Notes: generated from the sequence alone by a model not told the origin. A stretch of 64,000 nt of DNA from [Clostridium] viride DSM 6836 (GCA_000620945.1 JHZO01000006.1:239079-303078); one strand, 5' to 3'; numbered from the stretch's first letter, positions 9,411 to 18,924 are shown. A program made the numbers and translations.

Positions 9411-9528
9411 TCGTGGCGGCGCAGTTGCGCCGAACCATGGAACGACATCTGCAGCAGAACGAAAACCGGCAAACGGTTTTTATTGCAGATTTTGTATAAA
9501 AGGGGCAGGAGCGGCGAGCGCTCCTGCC
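9411..9528 (-). other. argG-argH spacer with hairpins
   Basis: The 209-nt gap between argG and argH holds no gene. Visible are a strong stem GGCAGGAGCG/CGCTCCTGCC (9504-9513 and 9519-9528), followed in the minus direction by CC then TTTT, and a smaller palindrome CGGCGCAGTTGCGCCG near 9418-9432. The first looks like a partial terminator or mRNA-processing hairpin that could lower expression of argH onward relative to argG. Confidence 0.4.
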
Positions 9529-9557
9529 ATATGAGCGAACATGGATTGCGTGGTCGC

Positions 9558-10778
9558 TTAGGGCTTTAAAAGACCCTGCTTGCGCATGGCCTGCACCTTG
9601 AGGGGAAGGCCAAACAGATTGATGAAGCCCTGGGAATCCATCTGGTCGTAATCGCTCTCGCCAAAGGTGGCAATGTTCTCGGAGTAGAGGGAGTAAGGAG
9701 AGGTGACCGCAGCATTCATAATATTGCCCTTATACAGGCGCAGCTTCACGGAACCTGTGACGTGTTCCTGGGTGACATCAACGAAGGCGGAGAGGGCTTC
9801 CCGCAGGGGAGTATACCACTTGCCGTTGTAAACCAGCTCACCAAAGGTAATGGCAAGGCGGCTCTTCTCGTGCAGGGTGTCTTTATCAAGGGTCAGGGTT
9901 TCCAGTACACGATGGGCGTGATACAGAATGGCGCCGCCGGGGGTTTCGTAAACACCGCGGCTCTTCATGCCGACCAAACGGTTTTCCACCAGGTCAAGCA
10001 GGCCAATGCCGTTCTTGCCGCCGATTGCGTTGAGGGTACGGATGATGTCAGAACCCTTCATCTTCTTGCCGTCTACGGCAACGGGTACGCCCTTCTCGAA
10101 GTCAATGGTGACATAGGTGGGGGCATCGGGTGCCTTCAGGGGAGAGACGCTCATTTCTAAGAAGCCATCCTTTTCGTAGGTGGGCTCATTAGCGGGGTCT
10201 TCCAGGTCAAGGCCCTCGTGGGACAGGTGCCACAGATTCTTATCCTTGGAGTAGTTGGTCTCACGGTTAATCTTTAAGGGGATGTTGTGCGCTTCCGCAT
10301 AGGCAATCTCATCCTCGCGGCTCTTTAATTCCCAGGTTCTCCAGGGAGCAATGATCTTCATCTGGGGAGCGAAGGCTTTGATGGCAAGCTCGAAACGAAC
10401 CTGATCGTTGCCCTTGCCGGTGCAACCGTGGGCGATGGCATCAGCGCCTTCCTCCAAAGCGATTTCCACAATGCGCTTGGCAATGATGGGGCGGGCAAAG
10501 GAGGTGCCCAGGAGATAACCTTCGTAATCGGCTCCGGCCTTAAGGGTGGGGAAAATATATTCATCGACAAATTCATCGGTGAGGTCGGCAATGTAGAGCT
10601 TGGAAGCGCCGGTTTTGATGGCCTTTTCTTCCAATCCGTCCAGTTCGTCGCCCTGACCAACGTCGGCAGAAACGGCAATGATCTCGCAGTTGTTATAGTG
10701 TTCCTTCAGCCAAGGGATCATAACGGAGGTATCAAGGCCTCCGGAATAGGCAAGCACAACTTTTTTAATATCAGACAT
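9558..10778 (-). CDS. argG: Argininosuccinate synthase
   Basis: Joins citrulline and aspartate using ATP. 406 residues, typical bacterial length. The N-terminal AYSGGLDTS is the PP-loop ATP-binding motif; [14 protein letters not shown] follows near residue 116. First gene of the arg operon, downstream of two ArgR boxes, so it should be repressed by arginine. Confidence 0.97.
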   Translation of the reverse strand: MSDIKKVVLAYSGGLDTSVMIPWLKEHYNNCEIIAVSADVGQGDELDGLEEKAIKTGASKLYIADLTDEFVDEYIFPTLKAGADYEGYLLGTSFARPIIAKRIVEIALEEGADAIAHGCTGKGNDQVRFELAIKAFAPQMKIIAPWRTWELKSREDEIAYAEAHNIPLKINRETNYSKDKNLWHLSHEGLDLEDPANEPTYEKDGFLEMSVSPLKAPDAPTYVTIDFEKGVPVAVDGKKMKGSDIIRTLNAIGGKNGIGLLDLVENRLVGMKSRGVYETPGGAILYHAHRVLETLTLDKDTLHEKSRLAITFGELVYNGKWYTPLREALSAFVDVTQEHVTGSVKLRLYKGNIMNAAVTSPYSLYSENIATFGESDYDQMDSQGFINLFGLPLKVQAMRKQGLLKP

Positions 10779-10857
10779 GTGTGTATTCCTCCATGTTCAT
10801 TGTTTCATTTGTTCATGCAGACAGGATACCACCAAATGGAGAAGAATGCAAGAGAAA

Positions 10858-10875
10858 TATGAATAAGCATACAAA
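10858..10875 (-). promoter_or_regulatory. ArgR operator (ARG box 1)
   Basis: TATGAATAAGCATACAAA matches the 18-bp ARG-box consensus TNTGAATWWWWATTCANA at nearly all specified positions outside the central W run. It lies about 80 nt upstream of argG. Confidence 0.6.
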
Positions 10876-10930
10876 AAGTTTTTCGATAAACCAGAATAAT
10901 TCTTTGTTATATTCGCTATATGCAATAAAA

Positions 10931-10948
10931 TGTGAATATTATTTTAGT
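10931..10948 (-). promoter_or_regulatory. ArgR operator (ARG box 2)
   Basis: TGTGAATATTATTTTAGT has a perfect left half-site and AT-rich centre, with a weaker right half. It lies 73 bp (about seven helical turns) from box 1, and the AT-rich stretch between them probably holds the argG promoter, whose -35/-10 I could not fix. Confidence 0.5.
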
Positions 10949-10993
10949 GAAAACAAAAACCCAGAAAAAGAGAAAAAATTTCAGAAAAAGGGA

Positions 10994-11022
10994 TTGTGAC
11001 TAAAAAATAGTTGTGCTACAAT
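10994..11022 (+). promoter_or_regulatory. Sigma-A promoter for the GNAT gene
   Basis: TTGTGA, a 17-nt spacer and TACAAT, ending 48 nt before the GNAT start codon. Confidence 0.7.
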
Positions 11023-11070
11023 GCAAGATATGGAAGGAAATCACAAAAAGCTTAATGGGAGGCTGCAAGC

Positions 11071-11502
11071 ATGGAAATTAAACACGCAACTTTAGAAGAT
11101 TTTGACCTGGCCTTTGACTACATCGAAAAATTATGGACCTATAATACCTATGACAGAGCGGTGATCGACAAGGTATACCGTGAGGTATTGGAGAATGAGA
11201 ACGACTTTGCCTTTTTCCTCTATGATGAGGGAAAACCAGTCGGTTTTTGCCATGGCACCTATTTCAATACCTTCTGGCTCTCCGGTGCCACCTGCTATGT
11301 TTCTAGTATTATTACCAATCAGGAAGTTCGTAAACGCGGCTATGGACGAGCTCTGATGGATCATGCCAAAGAACTGGCCAAAGCAAGAGGCTGCCATGCC
11401 ATCGTGCTGGATTCCGGTATGCCACGCACCGAAGCCCATAAGTTCTATGAAATCTATGGCTTTGAGAAGTGTGCCTATTGCTTCGAACTGAAGCTGGACT
11501 AA
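11071..11502 (+). CDS. GNAT family N-acetyltransferase
   Basis: Acetyl-CoA-dependent transferase, cytosolic; substrate unknown. 143 residues, a single GNAT domain. The acetyl-CoA-binding motif A is visible as RKRGYGRALMDHAKELA (residues ~89-105), followed by EAHKFYEIYGFEK, the usual motif B. Own promoter upstream, GGGAGG ribosome site, and a terminator downstream, so it is a single-gene unit diverging from arg. Confidence 0.88.
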   Translation: MEIKHATLEDFDLAFDYIEKLWTYNTYDRAVIDKVYREVLENENDFAFFLYDEGKPVGFCHGTYFNTFWLSGATCYVSSIITNQEVRKRGYGRALMDHAKELAKARGCHAIVLDSGMPRTEAHKFYEIYGFEKCAYCFELKLD

Positions 11503-11530
11503 TCCAGGATAGGTTTTACCGAACCAACAA

Positions 11531-11565
11531 AAAACAGGGTGTCGTCTTAGACGGCACCCTGTTTT
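11531..11565. terminator. Bidirectional terminator between GNAT and Sir2 genes
   Basis: AAAACAGGGTG (11531-11541) pairs with CACCCTGTTTT (11555-11565), with A/T runs on both sides. Confidence 0.85.
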
Positions 11566-11581
11566 AGTTTTCCTATATAGA

Positions 11582-12331
11582 TTAGGGGGTTGGGTTAACG
11601 GTGAGTTGGGCCATGACTTCGCTGACGGGGGCACGGATAATGAGGTTGGCGCGATGGTCGAGGGGCCCCTCCTCCTCGTTGATTAACACCAGCTTGTTTC
11701 CTGTGTAGTGATGAACAATGCTTGCGGCAGGGTATTCTGCCAGGGAGGTTCCCGCAACGATAAAGAGATTGGCCGTGAGGGCGTAATAGATCGCATTGTT
11801 CAGGATATCTGGATTCAAGGCATCGCCATACAGAAAGATATCGGGGGTAATCATGCCGCCACACATATCCACGTCACAGGTGGGGGCGGTGGATCGTTCA
11901 TAGATATCCAAGGCAGAGAGAAAGCGCTCGCAGCGGGGACAATTGTTCCGCATCACCGAACCATACAGCTCTAGGATCTTTCGGCTACCTGCTTCTTGAT
12001 GCAGCTCATCAATGTTTTGGGTGATAAGCATGCGCAACTTATCGGCCTTTTCCAGCTCCACCAGCTTTTGATGGGTTGGGTTTGGATCGGCGGTGAGAAG
12101 CGGCGCTAAGACTCGATTCCGGTAATACTGAAAAAAGAGTTCTGCCTTGCGCTCAAAGAATGGGCGACTTAAGATGGTTTCAACCGGATATTTGTAGGTA
12201 TCGAAGTGGTTTGCTTCCATGCGCCGATAGTCTGGGATGCCACTTTCGTGGGACACTCCGAAGCCGCTGTAAAACACGATATTTCCGGTATTATCCATCC
12301 AGTTTTGTAAGGTCTCAATGGCTTGGGTCAT
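11582..12331 (-). CDS. Sir2-family protein lacking the catalytic histidine
   Basis: Sirtuin fold (NAD-dependent protein deacylase family), 249 residues. Kept: TQNIDELHQEAG, a four-cysteine zinc site (CPRC and CDVDMC, residues ~134-158), and the closing NAD region VAGTSLAEYPAA. Altered: the conserved ELHGS has become ELYGS (TAT codon), removing the general-base histidine; GAGxS reads GFGVS with a bulky Phe at the NAD site; PDFRS reads PDYRR. I infer that ordinary deacetylation is unlikely; NAD or peptide binding, or ADP-ribose chemistry, remains possible. Single-gene unit. Confidence 0.85.
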   Translation of the reverse strand: MTQAIETLQNWMDNTGNIVFYSGFGVSHESGIPDYRRMEANHFDTYKYPVETILSRPFFERKAELFFQYYRNRVLAPLLTADPNPTHQKLVELEKADKLRMLITQNIDELHQEAGSRKILELYGSVMRNNCPRCERFLSALDIYERSTAPTCDVDMCGGMITPDIFLYGDALNPDILNNAIYYALTANLFIVAGTSLAEYPAASIVHHYTGNKLVLINEEEGPLDHRANLIIRAPVSEVMAQLTVNPTP

Positions 12332-12524
12332 GGTGCGCCCTCCTTTTCTCCTGCCTTACAAAACTTGTTTGAAAGCAGCGTTTCCACCTATTATACTAAA
12401 AAATTTGCGCCAGTCAAATACAAGGTTAAAAGAAGATAAGAATTTTCTTCCGCCGATGCATTCGAAACTTATTTTTGAAAATAGTAAAAATACATTGTGT
12501 ATTATTGCAAATAATTGTTTAATG

Positions 12525-12553
12525 TTGACAAAATTTGCATTTATTGATAATAT
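12525..12553 (+). promoter_or_regulatory. Strong promoter ahead of the diguanylate cyclase gene
   Basis: Consensus TTGACA, exactly 17 nt, TAATAT. The stretch 12332-12630 holds no long gene; besides this promoter I see only a possible 8-codon ORF. Confidence 0.85.
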
Positions 12554-12572
12554 TTAAGAGGTGATTTACAAA

Positions 12573-12599
12573 ATGATATATCTAAGCTGGATTAGATAA
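12573..12599 (+). CDS. Possible 8-residue upstream peptide (MIYLSWIR)
   Basis: A short ORF right after the transcription start region, with its own ribosome site AGAGGTGA 9 nt before ATG. It ends 31 nt before the start of the PAS-GGDEF gene. A second overlapping ORF starts at ATG 12618 behind AAGAGG in another frame. Could be a translational leader or chance. Confidence 0.25.
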   Translation: MIYLSWIR

Positions 12600-12630
12600 A
12601 ACTAAAGAGGCGTATCCATGGAAGAATCCT

Positions 12631-14850
12631 ATGGAGCGCAGTGGAAGTGTGATGAAAGCCGTGTTTGGATTACTGGAACAGGTGCAAGCAATCAATCCCT
12701 TTGAGGAGATCGATGTGATCAATGTCTCAATTCCGGGCGCCATTTTGGTGGTAAGGTCAGACGCTGAGTTTACGGTGGAACAAGCCAATCAGGGCTTGTT
12801 CGATCTCTTGGGTTTCTCTCCGGAGGAGTTTGCCCAGCGATTTGAGAACAAAGGAGTACGTGCCATTCACCCAGACGATGCGCCCTCCGCCTTATCCGAG
12901 TTTTTGCTTCAAATTCATCAGCAAGAAAATCAAAGCTTTCGCCTTAAGACAAGGCTGGTACACAAACAGTTTGGTTATCGCTGGGCGCACATTTGCGGGT
13001 GCGTCAGTGGAGAAGGGGAAGAGCAGGAGCGGATTTACTGCATACTGACGGATATTACCGAGCAGCAGGAAACGCTCAACCTACTACGAAAGGAAATGCT
13101 CTTTCATGAAATGGTGGAAAATCTCTGTGAGGATGCCTTCTTCGATTGCGACATCCTCTCAGGTAGCATTCGCTTTTCTAAAAACTTTGCCAAACGCTTC
13201 GGAATTGAGGAATTCCTTCCCAACTACCAAAGCTTACTGGAATGCAGCATCGTAGCGGACGATAGCACGGGCTTTTTTGAAAGCAAGCTCTATTTGGATG
13301 CGGAAGAGACTGCAGAGGAAGAACTGCATCTGTTGCTACCCACTGGTGAGGAGGTTTGGTATTCCTGCCACTACAAATCTTTCTTTGACCGCATTGGAAT
13401 TCCGGTGCGCACGGTGGGAAAGCTGACGGAAATTACCAAGCAGAAAAGTAGAATCGAGGAGCTTTCGGAACAGGCCGCAAGAGACCCTTTGACCGGCCTG
13501 TTTAACAAAACCACGACGGAACTTCTCATTAATACGAACTTAAACTTGGAAAACCTGGGTGGGGAAAAGAATGCCCTTTTGATTGTGGATGTGGATAACT
13601 TCAAAGACATCAACGATCGCCTGGGGCATTTCTATGGTGACCTTGTGCTCAAACAATTGGCAGAGGGCTTAAAGGAACTGTTTTCCCCGGACGATGTGGT
13701 CGGGCGCATTGGAGGAGATGAATTCTTCATCTTTCTTCGCGACTATGGAAGCACCAAAGACTTGCGGAAGAAGGCGGAAGAGATTCAAACCCTCTTTCGA
13801 AAAATCTTTCATGAAAACATGGAAACGGTACATATCTCGGCCAGTATTGGCATTGCGCTTTGTCCGGAGCATGGAGAGGATTTCTATACCTTATATCAAA
13901 ATGCAGACAGCGCCCTCTACGTTTCAAAGCAGTGGGGGAAGGATGGGTATACTATTTTTGGTGATCAGGTTCCGATTCCATACCAAGCAAGCCGCAGTAA
14001 GATGGACTTGGAAGCGCCAAGCATGGAAGGAAACCAAGGGTATTCCTTGGATTCGATCTATCGGCGGATTTACTCCGCTAAACATATCAATCGGGACTTT
14101 CGCGAGGTGCTCAGGTTACTGGCGGAACGCTACCAGTTTCAGCGTGCGTATCTGTATGAATGGAAGCAAGGTGCACTCCGGAACACCTTTGAATGGTGTG
14201 CCGAGGGGTTTCCCAGTGCCTTGGACCGTTCCAAGGAAGTTCCGAGGGCCTTGGTTACGAACATCTTAAAAAACCTGGAGAGTTCAGGTCTATACTACCT
14301 GCACTCGCCCAATGACTTGCCGCCCCAGGAGCGGGAGCAAGTGTCCTCCTATGGGATTCAATCTATGGTACAGTTTGCGATCAAGCGTGGGAGAGATCTT
14401 GTTGGGTTTATTGGCTTTGACGCGATGCACGAGGAACGTGCAGTTAGTGAACGTGAGTTGGAGGAGCTGGGAGCCATTTGCTTTGTCATTGGAAGCTTTA
14501 TTAACAACCATCGTTTGTATCAGGAAGAAAAGCGAGTGTGTCAGAATCTGGAGTCCTTGCTGGATGCGCTACCAAACAAAGTTTACGTCGTAGAAGCGGA
14601 GAGCTTTCGCATCCTCTTTGAAAATCAGGTCACCCGTACCCGAACGCTGGTTCCAGCAAGCGAAGGTAAGGTATGCTATGAGGCTTATTGGAAGCGGAAA
14701 GACCCCTGCAAGCACTGCCCAATGCGGGACTTAAAACGGGAGACCGCCTCCAAAGGCGGAGCTTCGAAACCTGATCTCTCCAGAAACTCCTTTGCAAAGT
14801 GGATTCCCTGGGGAGAAAACACCATGGCCTGTTTGATTACGCACCTGTAA
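12631..14850 (+). CDS. PAS-PAS-GGDEF-GAF signalling protein (putative diguanylate cyclase)
   Basis: 739 residues without clear membrane segments. Order: PAS ~25-155 with the closing CILTDITEQQ; second PAS-like ~160-275; GGDEF domain ~280-445; GAF-like ~470-630; a C-terminal PAS-like stretch with a cysteine cluster CKHCPM near 700. The active-site loop RIGGDEF is intact and the domain opens with DPLTGLFNK, so c-di-GMP synthesis is likely. No EAL domain. The start is uncertain: ATG 12631 has no clear ribosome site, ATG 12652 follows GGAAG. The next gene is a chemoreceptor on the same strand, suggesting joint sensing. Confidence 0.85.
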   Translation: MERSGSVMKAVFGLLEQVQAINPFEEIDVINVSIPGAILVVRSDAEFTVEQANQGLFDLLGFSPEEFAQRFENKGVRAIHPDDAPSALSEFLLQIHQQENQSFRLKTRLVHKQFGYRWAHICGCVSGEGEEQERIYCILTDITEQQETLNLLRKEMLFHEMVENLCEDAFFDCDILSGSIRFSKNFAKRFGIEEFLPNYQSLLECSIVADDSTGFFESKLYLDAEETAEEELHLLLPTGEEVWYSCHYKSFFDRIGIPVRTVGKLTEITKQKSRIEELSEQAARDPLTGLFNKTTTELLINTNLNLENLGGEKNALLIVDVDNFKDINDRLGHFYGDLVLKQLAEGLKELFSPDDVVGRIGGDEFFIFLRDYGSTKDLRKKAEEIQTLFRKIFHENMETVHISASIGIALCPEHGEDFYTLYQNADSALYVSKQWGKDGYTIFGDQVPIPYQASRSKMDLEAPSMEGNQGYSLDSIYRRIYSAKHINRDFREVLRLLAERYQFQRAYLYEWKQGALRNTFEWCAEGFPSALDRSKEVPRALVTNILKNLESSGLYYLHSPNDLPPQEREQVSSYGIQSMVQFAIKRGRDLVGFIGFDAMHEERAVSERELEELGAICFVIGSFINNHRLYQEEKRVCQNLESLLDALPNKVYVVEAESFRILFENQVTRTRTLVPASEGKVCYEAYWKRKDPCKHCPMRDLKRETASKGGASKPDLSRNSFAKWIPWGENTMACLITHL

Positions 14851-15002
14851 GCCTCGGAAGGAAGAGCACCTTTCTCAAGAGGGATACATATGTTGAAGCA
14901 GCAAGCATCTTGTCATGTTGCCCCGCCTGGAAACCCTTTGTCCGGAGCGGGGCAGAAGGAGAACAGGAGAGGTAGGGGCATCCCTTGAAAGGGAGCTTCA
15001 AG

Positions 15003-17036
15003 ATGAAAAAAGGTGCAATCAAACAAAAAGCCGCCACCCAAATTACCCGGTCATTGGTCGTGATTTTGGGCTGTGTACTCTTATCGATTACCGCTCTCAT
15101 TGCTGTGAGCACCAGAAAACAAATGTTGAAATTTCAAACAGAGGAGCTATTACTCCTTGCCGAGTCCAATGCAAGCATCGCAAGGGATCTCTTGCAGACG
15201 GTGATTGATAAGCAAGAAGTATTAGTGGATGGGGCCAAGAGCTTGAAAAGCGAGGCCAACGAATTCCGTAACGCCATGCTCTCCTCTGTACTGCAAGAGG
15301 AAGCCGCGCAGGAAAAGAATATACTCAGTCTCTTCTATATTCAGGTTGCGACTGGGGAGACCATCGTTGCAAACGCAGACGGAGCGAAACTTATGCCAAG
15401 CTATGCATCCGTGCTGCCCAAGGAAGCCTATGAGCTCCTGACCAAGGACAAGAAGGTTTCCATTGTTGACCCATATGACAAAACCATTGCTGGAACCAAG
15501 TACCAAGTGGTGACCATTCTGTCCCCGGTTTTGGATGAGAATCAGGTGCTTTGTGGTATTGTGGGCAGTGATGTCGATACCAGTTTGCTGGTGAATGCCA
15601 AGTATAACAATGGTGGGTTTGCCACCTATTCCAATAATATCATTTGTGACCACGAAACTTTTCTGTTAAACACCCAGAATCCGGAGACCTTAGGGAAGCC
15701 TTTCGCGGAAACGACCAAGAGCAAGAATCCCGAGGCTATTTTAGAGGCCGGTAGAGAAAAGCAAAAGAAAGTGTTCATCGATGAATTCACCAATGGCGAA
15801 AAGCAGTACCGATCCTGCATTCCCTTTAGCATGGGGGATGCCACTTGGCTCAGTTGCAGTACGGTTGCGGTGAAGGAGTTCAATGCTCCGGTCATTTTTC
15901 AGATGATCCTCATCGTGTCCATCAGTGGGGCAGCACTGGTGGGATTGGGCATTTGGACCTATCGTACCATTAGCAAAAAGCTCCGTCCTCTTAGCCAGGT
16001 GGAGGAGGCGGCCCGCTCCATGTCGCAGGGCGTATTAAGCGTGGAAATTTTGCATCAAGGTACGGATGAGATTGGCATCATGGCCGAAAGTATGCGCCAA
16101 TCCGTTCAAATTCTATCTTCCTATATTTCCGATATTGACCGAGCGATGATGGAATTGGCGCATGGGAACTTTAACATCGAGTCGACGCAAGCCTTCATCG
16201 GAGACTTTAAACGAATTGAAGATTCGATCAACGCCATGGTGCTTGAGATTTCTTCGACGCTGATGCAAATCAACGTGGCAGCCGATCAAGTGGCAGAAGG
16301 GGCCGATCAGGTTTCGGCCGGTGCCCAGACCTTGGCCCAAGGGGCCACCGAACAGGCAAGCTCTGTAGAAGAGTTGGCGGCAAGCGTCAATGCCGTTGCC
16401 GAGAAGCTTCGAAACAATGCAGAGACCTCGGATCGAGTCAGCGAAGTGGCGCAGAAAACGAAGCAGGCCGTTCTGCTGAGCAACGACCAAATGCAGGCAC
16501 TGATGAAAGCCATGGAGCAGATTGATCTTCAGGCAAAGGAAATTGGCAAGATCATTCAAGCCATCGAGGATATTGCCTTCCAAACCAACATCTTAGCCCT
16601 CAATGCCGCGGTGGAGGCAGCCCGTGCGGGCAGCGCAGGCAAGGGATTTGCCGTGGTGGCCGATGAGGTGAGAAACCTGGCCGCCCGATCCGCAGAAGCA
16701 GCGAAGAACACCACCGGCTTAATTGAACGATCGGTTTTGGCTGTGCACGAAGGCGTAACCCTCGCCAAAAGCACTGCGTCTGACTTGCTCGAAGTGGTGG
16801 AGGACACCAATGAAACCACGCGTCTCATTGAACTGATTGCCAAAGCCACCAACGAGCAGTCTCGTTCCCTTGAGATGATTACCACGGGATTAGAGCAAAT
16901 TTCCTCCGTGGTGCAAACCAACTCGGCCACCAGTCAAGAAAGCGCGGCTGCCTCGGAAGAATTGTCCGGGCAGGCTCGTTTGTTAAAGGAGCTGATTGCC
17001 GGTTTTCAGCTGAAGCAGGTTCCGCTCCGCAAGTAA
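15003..17036 (+). CDS. Methyl-accepting chemotaxis protein (double-Cache type)
   Basis: Membrane chemoreceptor, 677 residues. TM1 ~11-33; extracellular Cache-like sensor ~35-285 (region [17 protein letters not shown] and [18 protein letters not shown]); TM2 ~292-315; HAMP ~318-370; signalling domain to the end with the hairpin-tip motif [20 protein letters not shown] and [13 protein letters not shown] 15003 lies 8 nt behind AAGGGAG; a TTG six codons earlier has no site. Follows the GGDEF gene after 152 nt and ends in a terminator. Implies a motility or taxis system elsewhere. Confidence 0.92.
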   Translation: MKKGAIKQKAATQITRSLVVILGCVLLSITALIAVSTRKQMLKFQTEELLLLAESNASIARDLLQTVIDKQEVLVDGAKSLKSEANEFRNAMLSSVLQEEAAQEKNILSLFYIQVATGETIVANADGAKLMPSYASVLPKEAYELLTKDKKVSIVDPYDKTIAGTKYQVVTILSPVLDENQVLCGIVGSDVDTSLLVNAKYNNGGFATYSNNIICDHETFLLNTQNPETLGKPFAETTKSKNPEAILEAGREKQKKVFIDEFTNGEKQYRSCIPFSMGDATWLSCSTVAVKEFNAPVIFQMILIVSISGAALVGLGIWTYRTISKKLRPLSQVEEAARSMSQGVLSVEILHQGTDEIGIMAESMRQSVQILSSYISDIDRAMMELAHGNFNIESTQAFIGDFKRIEDSINAMVLEISSTLMQINVAADQVAEGADQVSAGAQTLAQGATEQASSVEELAASVNAVAEKLRNNAETSDRVSEVAQKTKQAVLLSNDQMQALMKAMEQIDLQAKEIGKIIQAIEDIAFQTNILALNAAVEAARAGSAGKGFAVVADEVRNLAARSAEAAKNTTGLIERSVLAVHEGVTLAKSTASDLLEVVEDTNETTRLIELIAKATNEQSRSLEMITTGLEQISSVVQTNSATSQESAAASEELSGQARLLKELIAGFQLKQVPLRK

Positions 17037-17048
17037 GAAAATAGGAAA

Positions 17049-17078
17049 AAGCTCGGCGATGATCGCCGAGCTTTTTTT
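17049..17078. terminator. Bidirectional terminator after the chemoreceptor gene
   Basis: AAGCTCGGCGA and TCGCCGAGCTT form an 11-bp stem with a tight loop, followed by seven T residues on the plus strand and A residues upstream for the convergent gene. Confidence 0.9.
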
Positions 17079-17096
17079 ATGTAGAAGTAATTGAGC

Positions 17097-17951
17097 TTAT
17101 ACCACTCTTCGTGCACCGACAAATATATCCGAAAAATAGCCGGAGGCCAAGGAGTCGATGCGAATCTGATAGTTATTGGTGGAGGCATGAATAAACGAGC
17201 CATCGCCGACGTACATCCCCACATGGGACACGGGCTTTACCGTACCTGCACTGCGGAAGAACACCAAGTCGCCGGGTTTGAGTTCACCCTTTTCCACGGA
17301 GTAGCCGTTGGACAGCTGATCGGTGGCCGTCCGGTTCAAGGAGTAGCCAAACTGCGCGTACACATATTTGGTAAAACCGGAGCAGTCAAAGCTGTTGGGG
17401 CCGTTTCCGCCGTACACATAGGGACGGCCTAAGTAGTTCTGCGCATGTTGGACAATCTGTTCCCCCCGGTAGGAAGCGCTGGACTTAAACTCTTCGTAAT
17501 CCGCCTGGGTCATGAGACGGACATAATCTGTGCAGACATAGGCGAGTTTCTCTTCAAAGAGAACCGAACACCAACCGTTTTCGTTGGAGACCACCGTGAG
17601 GAAGCTACCGCTGGAGGCCTTTCCGACCATGGCATAGGCCGTACCGGGGCCGGAGCGAATGTTTAATACATTTCCTCCGGTATCGACATAAGCCAGCATG
17701 GGCTCAGACGGAAGTTCAATGGTCGGCTCGCCATAGAGGTCTCCGAAGCTCACATCCAGACCACTGGCATCTTCGGTGGCAGTGATGAGAGCCAGAGCCG
17801 GTGCGGTGAGATTGGGTTCGGCACGCAGGCGAAGAGCTTGCGCGTCTAGATTCACAAAGCTACTGCCGAAGAGGGCGGGAACCATAAGGAGTAGAGCGGC
17901 GATGAGAGTCGTGCGACACCAAAAGGCGGTGATCGGATGGCTGTTCTTCAT
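17097..17951 (-). CDS. Secreted SH3-NlpC/P60 peptidoglycan hydrolase
   Basis: Cell-wall endopeptidase, likely cutting D-Glu to diamino acid bonds in stem peptides. 284 residues from ATG 17951, which sits 5 nt behind GGAGG. Signal-peptide-like N-terminus (MKNSHPITAFW then a hydrophobic stretch to ~33). SH3b ~85-150 (VLNIRSGPGTAYAMVGKASSG). NlpC/P60 ~168-284 with catalytic Cys in NSFDCSGF and His in VSHVGMYVGDG and FIHAS. Single gene, convergent with the chemoreceptor. Confidence 0.92.
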   Translation of the reverse strand: MKNSHPITAFWCRTTLIAALLLMVPALFGSSFVNLDAQALRLRAEPNLTAPALALITATEDASGLDVSFGDLYGEPTIELPSEPMLAYVDTGGNVLNIRSGPGTAYAMVGKASSGSFLTVVSNENGWCSVLFEEKLAYVCTDYVRLMTQADYEEFKSSASYRGEQIVQHAQNYLGRPYVYGGNGPNSFDCSGFTKYVYAQFGYSLNRTATDQLSNGYSVEKGELKPGDLVFFRSAGTVKPVSHVGMYVGDGSFIHASTNNYQIRIDSLASGYFSDIFVGARRVV

Positions 17952-17991
17952 ACTGTCCTCCACTGTATTAGCATCTTTTGTAGGATAACCC

Positions 17992-18282
17992 TTAGCGTGC
18001 GCTCATTGCGCGTTCCAGCCAAACCGAAGCAATGTCGATGGCAGCAAACAAGCTGTCTTTTTCACTGCGCTTGACCACCAGGTCACGGCTTTTGATGTTG
18101 CTATCCGTCAGTTGCAACTGTACCGAAAGACGGCTTGCCACCTGCATATCCCCCATGGGCTTGGTTTCTAAAACCTGAATGAGGACAATATAGGGATCCT
18201 TCATGCTGCCGAAATAAATAAAGTTATCCTTGCGGCGCAGGGGATGCCCTTTATACGTTAAGGGTATGGTTTCGTTTGTCAT
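17992..18282 (-). CDS. Conserved-looking small protein of unknown function
   Basis: 96 residues from ATG 18282 (MTNETIPLTYKGHPLRRK), preceded by GAAAGGATGG; an ATG four codons upstream directly abuts that site. Soluble, mixed alpha/beta composition with a compact hydrophobic core (DNFIYFGSMKDPYIVLIQVLE) and a C-terminal helix rich in Ala. No motif that I recognise. Lies 41 nt upstream of the NlpC/P60 gene on the same strand, so it may be co-transcribed with it. Confidence 0.6.
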   Translation of the reverse strand: MTNETIPLTYKGHPLRRKDNFIYFGSMKDPYIVLIQVLETKPMGDMQVASRLSVQLQLTDSNIKSRDLVVKRSEKDSLFAAIDIASVWLERAMSAR

Positions 18283-18487
18283 ATTTTGATCCATCCTTTC
18301 GGGTGAGTATTTTCCTAGTTTGCGTTACCTTGGTGCAATTATGTGTAACCAAATTGTAACACATTCAGAGCAAGTCTGTCAAATGAAATTAAAAAACAAT
18401 TGGAAATTTTTTTATTTTTTGCTAAGTGTATCAAAATAGGAAACAATGGGATGAAAAACAGGATCCATTGAAAGGGGGAAGGAATGC

Positions 18488-18910
18488 ATGGCAAGCAGCA
18501 ATCAAACGAGCAGGTATCAATTGTGCCAATGGGCCGAGGACGACCCGGTCTTGCGGGAGGACTTCAACGCCGACAATCTAAAAACGGAAGCAGCCATTGT
18601 CAGTGCCTTGCATGCAGTGGAGTACAATAAACCGGTAATCGGGCAGTACACAGGCACGTATACGGGTTCCAACAGCAAGGCACAATCCATTTCCTTGGGA
18701 TTTCAGCCAAGAATGGTCTTTGTCATGAACCGTGGCGGTGGCGGAGAGACGTACGCTGGATACAGTTCCTTGGCTGTAACAAACCTAGATGCGGAGTGCT
18801 TAAAACTGACGGCAAACGGATTTACCGTAGAGGGGAGTTTAAACTATTCACCCTCCACCGGTGGTAGTACCGGTGCCGCAAATCCATTCCGCTATTTCGC
18901 CTATCGATGA
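18488..18910 (+). CDS. Phage tail-fibre-like protein
   Basis: 140 residues. The N-terminus SRYQLCQWAEDDPVLREDFN resembles the common tail-fibre start Y.L.QW...D..LR.DFN, and the C-terminal half (YTGTYTGSNSKAQSISLGF, then FVMNRGGG, ending FRYFAYR) resembles the tip domain seen in phage tail fibres. There is no middle region, so it is a mini-fibre. A GGGGAAGG ribosome site precedes it. First gene of a three-gene cassette; phage kinship is inferred from pattern only. Confidence 0.6.
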   Translation: MASSNQTSRYQLCQWAEDDPVLREDFNADNLKTEAAIVSALHAVEYNKPVIGQYTGTYTGSNSKAQSISLGFQPRMVFVMNRGGGGETYAGYSSLAVTNLDAECLKLTANGFTVEGSLNYSPSTGGSTGAANPFRYFAYR

Positions 18911-18924
18911 GGAAGGAGGGTTCA

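Noticed and set aside
12332..12630. c-di-GMP riboswitch upstream of the GGDEF gene
   Set aside because: No GEMM-type conserved core seen; only an AT-rich promoter region and short ORFs.
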